Below, piece by piece: positions 41,684-43,019 of a DNA stretch of 43,019 nucleotides. Position 1 is the first letter of the stretch; the number at the start of each line of letters is the position of its first letter. The notes under the pieces are model-generated. The model saw only the letters and a program-made list of their open reading frames with translations, did no database searches and had not been told where the DNA came from. This DNA is from an uncultured Clostridia bacterium (GTDB taxonomy: Bacteria > Bacillota > Clostridia > Christensenellales > Borkfalkiaceae): contig CANRNE010000018.1 in the NCBI GenBank assembly GCA_947631925.1, positions 1-43,019 on the forward strand, in the 5' to 3' direction. A program made the translations under genes and the position numbers.

Positions 41684-42884
41684 ACGCATGAAATCGGCGG
41701 AAGAGGCGCTCGCCCCCGCATTTTCGGCAGTGGACGCGGTCGCGCTCTTCAATCAGGAGAAGGTGCTCTCGGCGTTCCGCGAGGAGCAAATTGCCCTGCG
41801 GCATTTTTTGCCCACGACGGGCTACGGCTACGGAGATGTGGGCAGAGAGGCGCTCGCAAGGGTGTACGCCCGCACATTCGGCGCCGAAAGAGCCATCGTC
41901 TCGCCCGCCCTGCTTTCGGGCACGCACGCCCTCACGGTCGCGCTCTTCGGCGTTTTGCGCCCGCGCCAAAAGATTCTCTTCCTTACGGGCATGCCGTACG
42001 ACACCATCCGCGGCGTCATCTGGGGGAAGGGCAACGGCTCGCTCTCCGATTTCGGCGTAGGCAGCGAAATAATCCCCCTCACTCCCGAGGGCAAAATGGA
42101 CCTTCTGACCGCCAAAAAACACCTTGGCAGCGCCGATATGGTCTATATCCAGCGTTCGCGCGGATATGAACTTCGCGACGCCTTCACGGTGGACGAAATC
42201 GCCGCCGCGTGCAACTTTTTGCGGGAGAACGGCTTTTCGGGCTGCATCTTCGTGGACAACTGCTACGGCGAATTTGTCGAGCGCAGAGAGCCGACCGATG
42301 TCGGCGCCGACCTCATCGTCGGGAGCCTCATCAAGAACCCCGGTGGCGGACTTGCTCCCACGGGCGGCTATATTGCGGGGAAGGCCTCCTATATCGAGGC
42401 ATGCGAAAACCGCCTCACCGCTCCCTCCGTGGGCGGGGAAATCGGCTCCTACGCCTATGGCTATCAACAATTTTATCAGGGATTCTTCCTCGCGCCGCAC
42501 GTCGTCGCACAGGCGCTCAAGGGGGGACTTCTCATCGGAAAGTGCATGGAAGACCTCGGTTACACCAACTTTCCCGCCCTCGAAAGACCCCTCGCAGACA
42601 TTACCCGCGCCATTCGATTTGAGACGAAAGAACAGCTCGTCGCCTTCATTCAGTCGGTGCAGGACGTCTCTCCCGTGGACAGCTTTGTCCGCCTCGAGCC
42701 GTGGGATATGCCGGGGTACGACTGCAAGGTCATCATGGCCGCGGGCACCTTTGTGGCGGGGGCGAGCATCGAACTCTCCGCCGATGCGCCCATCCGCGAG
42801 CCCTACGTCGCCTATTTTCAGGGCGGCCTCACCTACGAACACTGCAAGCTCGCCTGCCGCGAAATCTTAAAAAAACTCTGCTGA
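41670..42884 (+). CDS. Methionine gamma-lyase family PLP protein (YnbB, aluminium-resistance type)
   Basis: A 404-residue PLP protein of the Met_gamma_lyase family (PF06838; YnbB in Bacillus). F-L-P-T-T-G-Y-G-Y-G-D-V-G-R at about 47-60, S-G-T-H-A-L (83-88), V-D196-N-C-Y199-G-E, and the PLP lysine K222 in S-L-I-K-N-P-G-G-G, then a characteristic A-P-T-G-G-Y-I-A-G. The true reaction is not established. It overlaps miaA by 14 bases; its start is supported by GGAGGAGG, though at a long spacing of about 12 bases. In many Firmicutes hfq lies between miaA and this gene; here it does not. Confidence 0.88.
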   Translation: MTVDERMKSAEEALAPAFSAVDAVALFNQEKVLSAFREEQIALRHFLPTTGYGYGDVGREALARVYARTFGAERAIVSPALLSGTHALTVALFGVLRPRQKILFLTGMPYDTIRGVIWGKGNGSLSDFGVGSEIIPLTPEGKMDLLTAKKHLGSADMVYIQRSRGYELRDAFTVDEIAAACNFLRENGFSGCIFVDNCYGEFVERREPTDVGADLIVGSLIKNPGGGLAPTGGYIAGKASYIEACENRLTAPSVGGEIGSYAYGYQQFYQGFFLAPHVVAQALKGGLLIGKCMEDLGYTNFPALERPLADITRAIRFETKEQLVAFIQSVQDVSPVDSFVRLEPWDMPGYDCKVIMAAGTFVAGASIELSADAPIREPYVAYFQGGLTYEHCKLACREILKKLC

Positions 42885-42927
42885 GCTCTGCCGACACGGC
42901 AAAGGGGACATGCAGGAAGGTCACCGC

Positions 42928-43019
42928 ATGATACAAGTCAAGAATCTTACGAAAATTTACAAGAGCCGGAAGAGCGGGACATGCACCGCCCTCGACGGCA
43001 TCAGCTTCACATTGCCCGA
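42928..43019 (+). CDS. ABC transporter ATP-binding protein, N-terminal part
   Basis: Partial: the window ends after 30 codons. M-I-Q-V-K-N-L-T-K-I-Y-K-S-R-K-S-G, then T-A-L-D-G-I-S-F-T-L-P is the usual N-terminus of ABC ATPases of the MacB/LolD type, just before the Walker A loop. ATG after GGAAGGTCACCGC. Substrate unknown. Confidence 0.8.
   Translation, partial: MIQVKNLTKIYKSRKSGTCTALDGISFTLP

Overview
The window reads as one chromosomal segment of a GC-rich, anaerobic, endospore-forming Firmicute of class Clostridia. The family is uncertain; a Christensenellales-type gut lineage would fit. Supporting evidence: spore genes (ytxC-like, cwlD), a threonine T-box leader on thrS, the LL-diaminopimelate aminotransferase route (dapL plus dapF), the electron-bifurcating transhydrogenase nfnAB, DUF4364 and TSCPD proteins, strong Shine-Dalgarno (SD) sites on many genes and consensus sigma-A promoters with 17-18 base spacers. 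Genes are densely packed with many GTGA/ATGA stop-start overlaps. I saw no rRNA, tRNA, insertion sequence, prophage or CRISPR array.

Layout. 1-3030: small TSCPD and DUF4364 genes on the minus strand, an unknown protein and an ADP-ribose-type Nudix hydrolase, then a repeat-filled gap. 3032-6260: a small membrane protein, then a coupled run of ECF S component (probably pantothenate), type III pantothenate kinase and homoserine dehydrogenase. 6323-10037: leuS with a small flavodoxin-like partner, divergent from a ytxC-like spore gene. 10038-16169: T-box and thrS, then infC-rpmI-rplT, an rRNA/tRNA methyltransferase and yebC. Between thrS and infC lies a lower-GC island: a promoter, a structured leader RNA ending in a terminator, and an unknown membrane protein with a Cys/Glu-rich repeat. 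16170-17026: repeats and a NudC-like Nudix gene. 17176-24152: purA-dapF-pyrG-dapL-GH77-like-mscL. 24230-25890: a nitrilase-fold protein and a DegV protein. 26002-30980: nfnAB, cwlD, acyl-ACP thioesterase, cysteine desulfurase. 30996-34289: thiI and a convergent class A penicillin-binding protein. 34339-42884: sirtuin-miaB-mutS-mutL-miaA-PLP lyase. The window ends inside an ABC ATPase gene.

Main points for a second look: (1) a symmetric palindrome-like element (shared 16-mer AGTACTATGTCAGACA) at three unrelated loci, twice inside coding sequence; (2) the leader RNA plus membrane-protein cassette inserted between thrS and infC; (3) a GH77 (MalQ-type) protein that has lost its hallmark active-site segments, and a nitrilase-fold protein without the catalytic Cys; (4) several genes whose consensus promoter lies so close to the start codon that the mRNA should be leaderless; (5) dispersed repeat families, one with a hairpin showing compensatory changes. 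Functions are inferred from motifs read by eye; no database search was possible.
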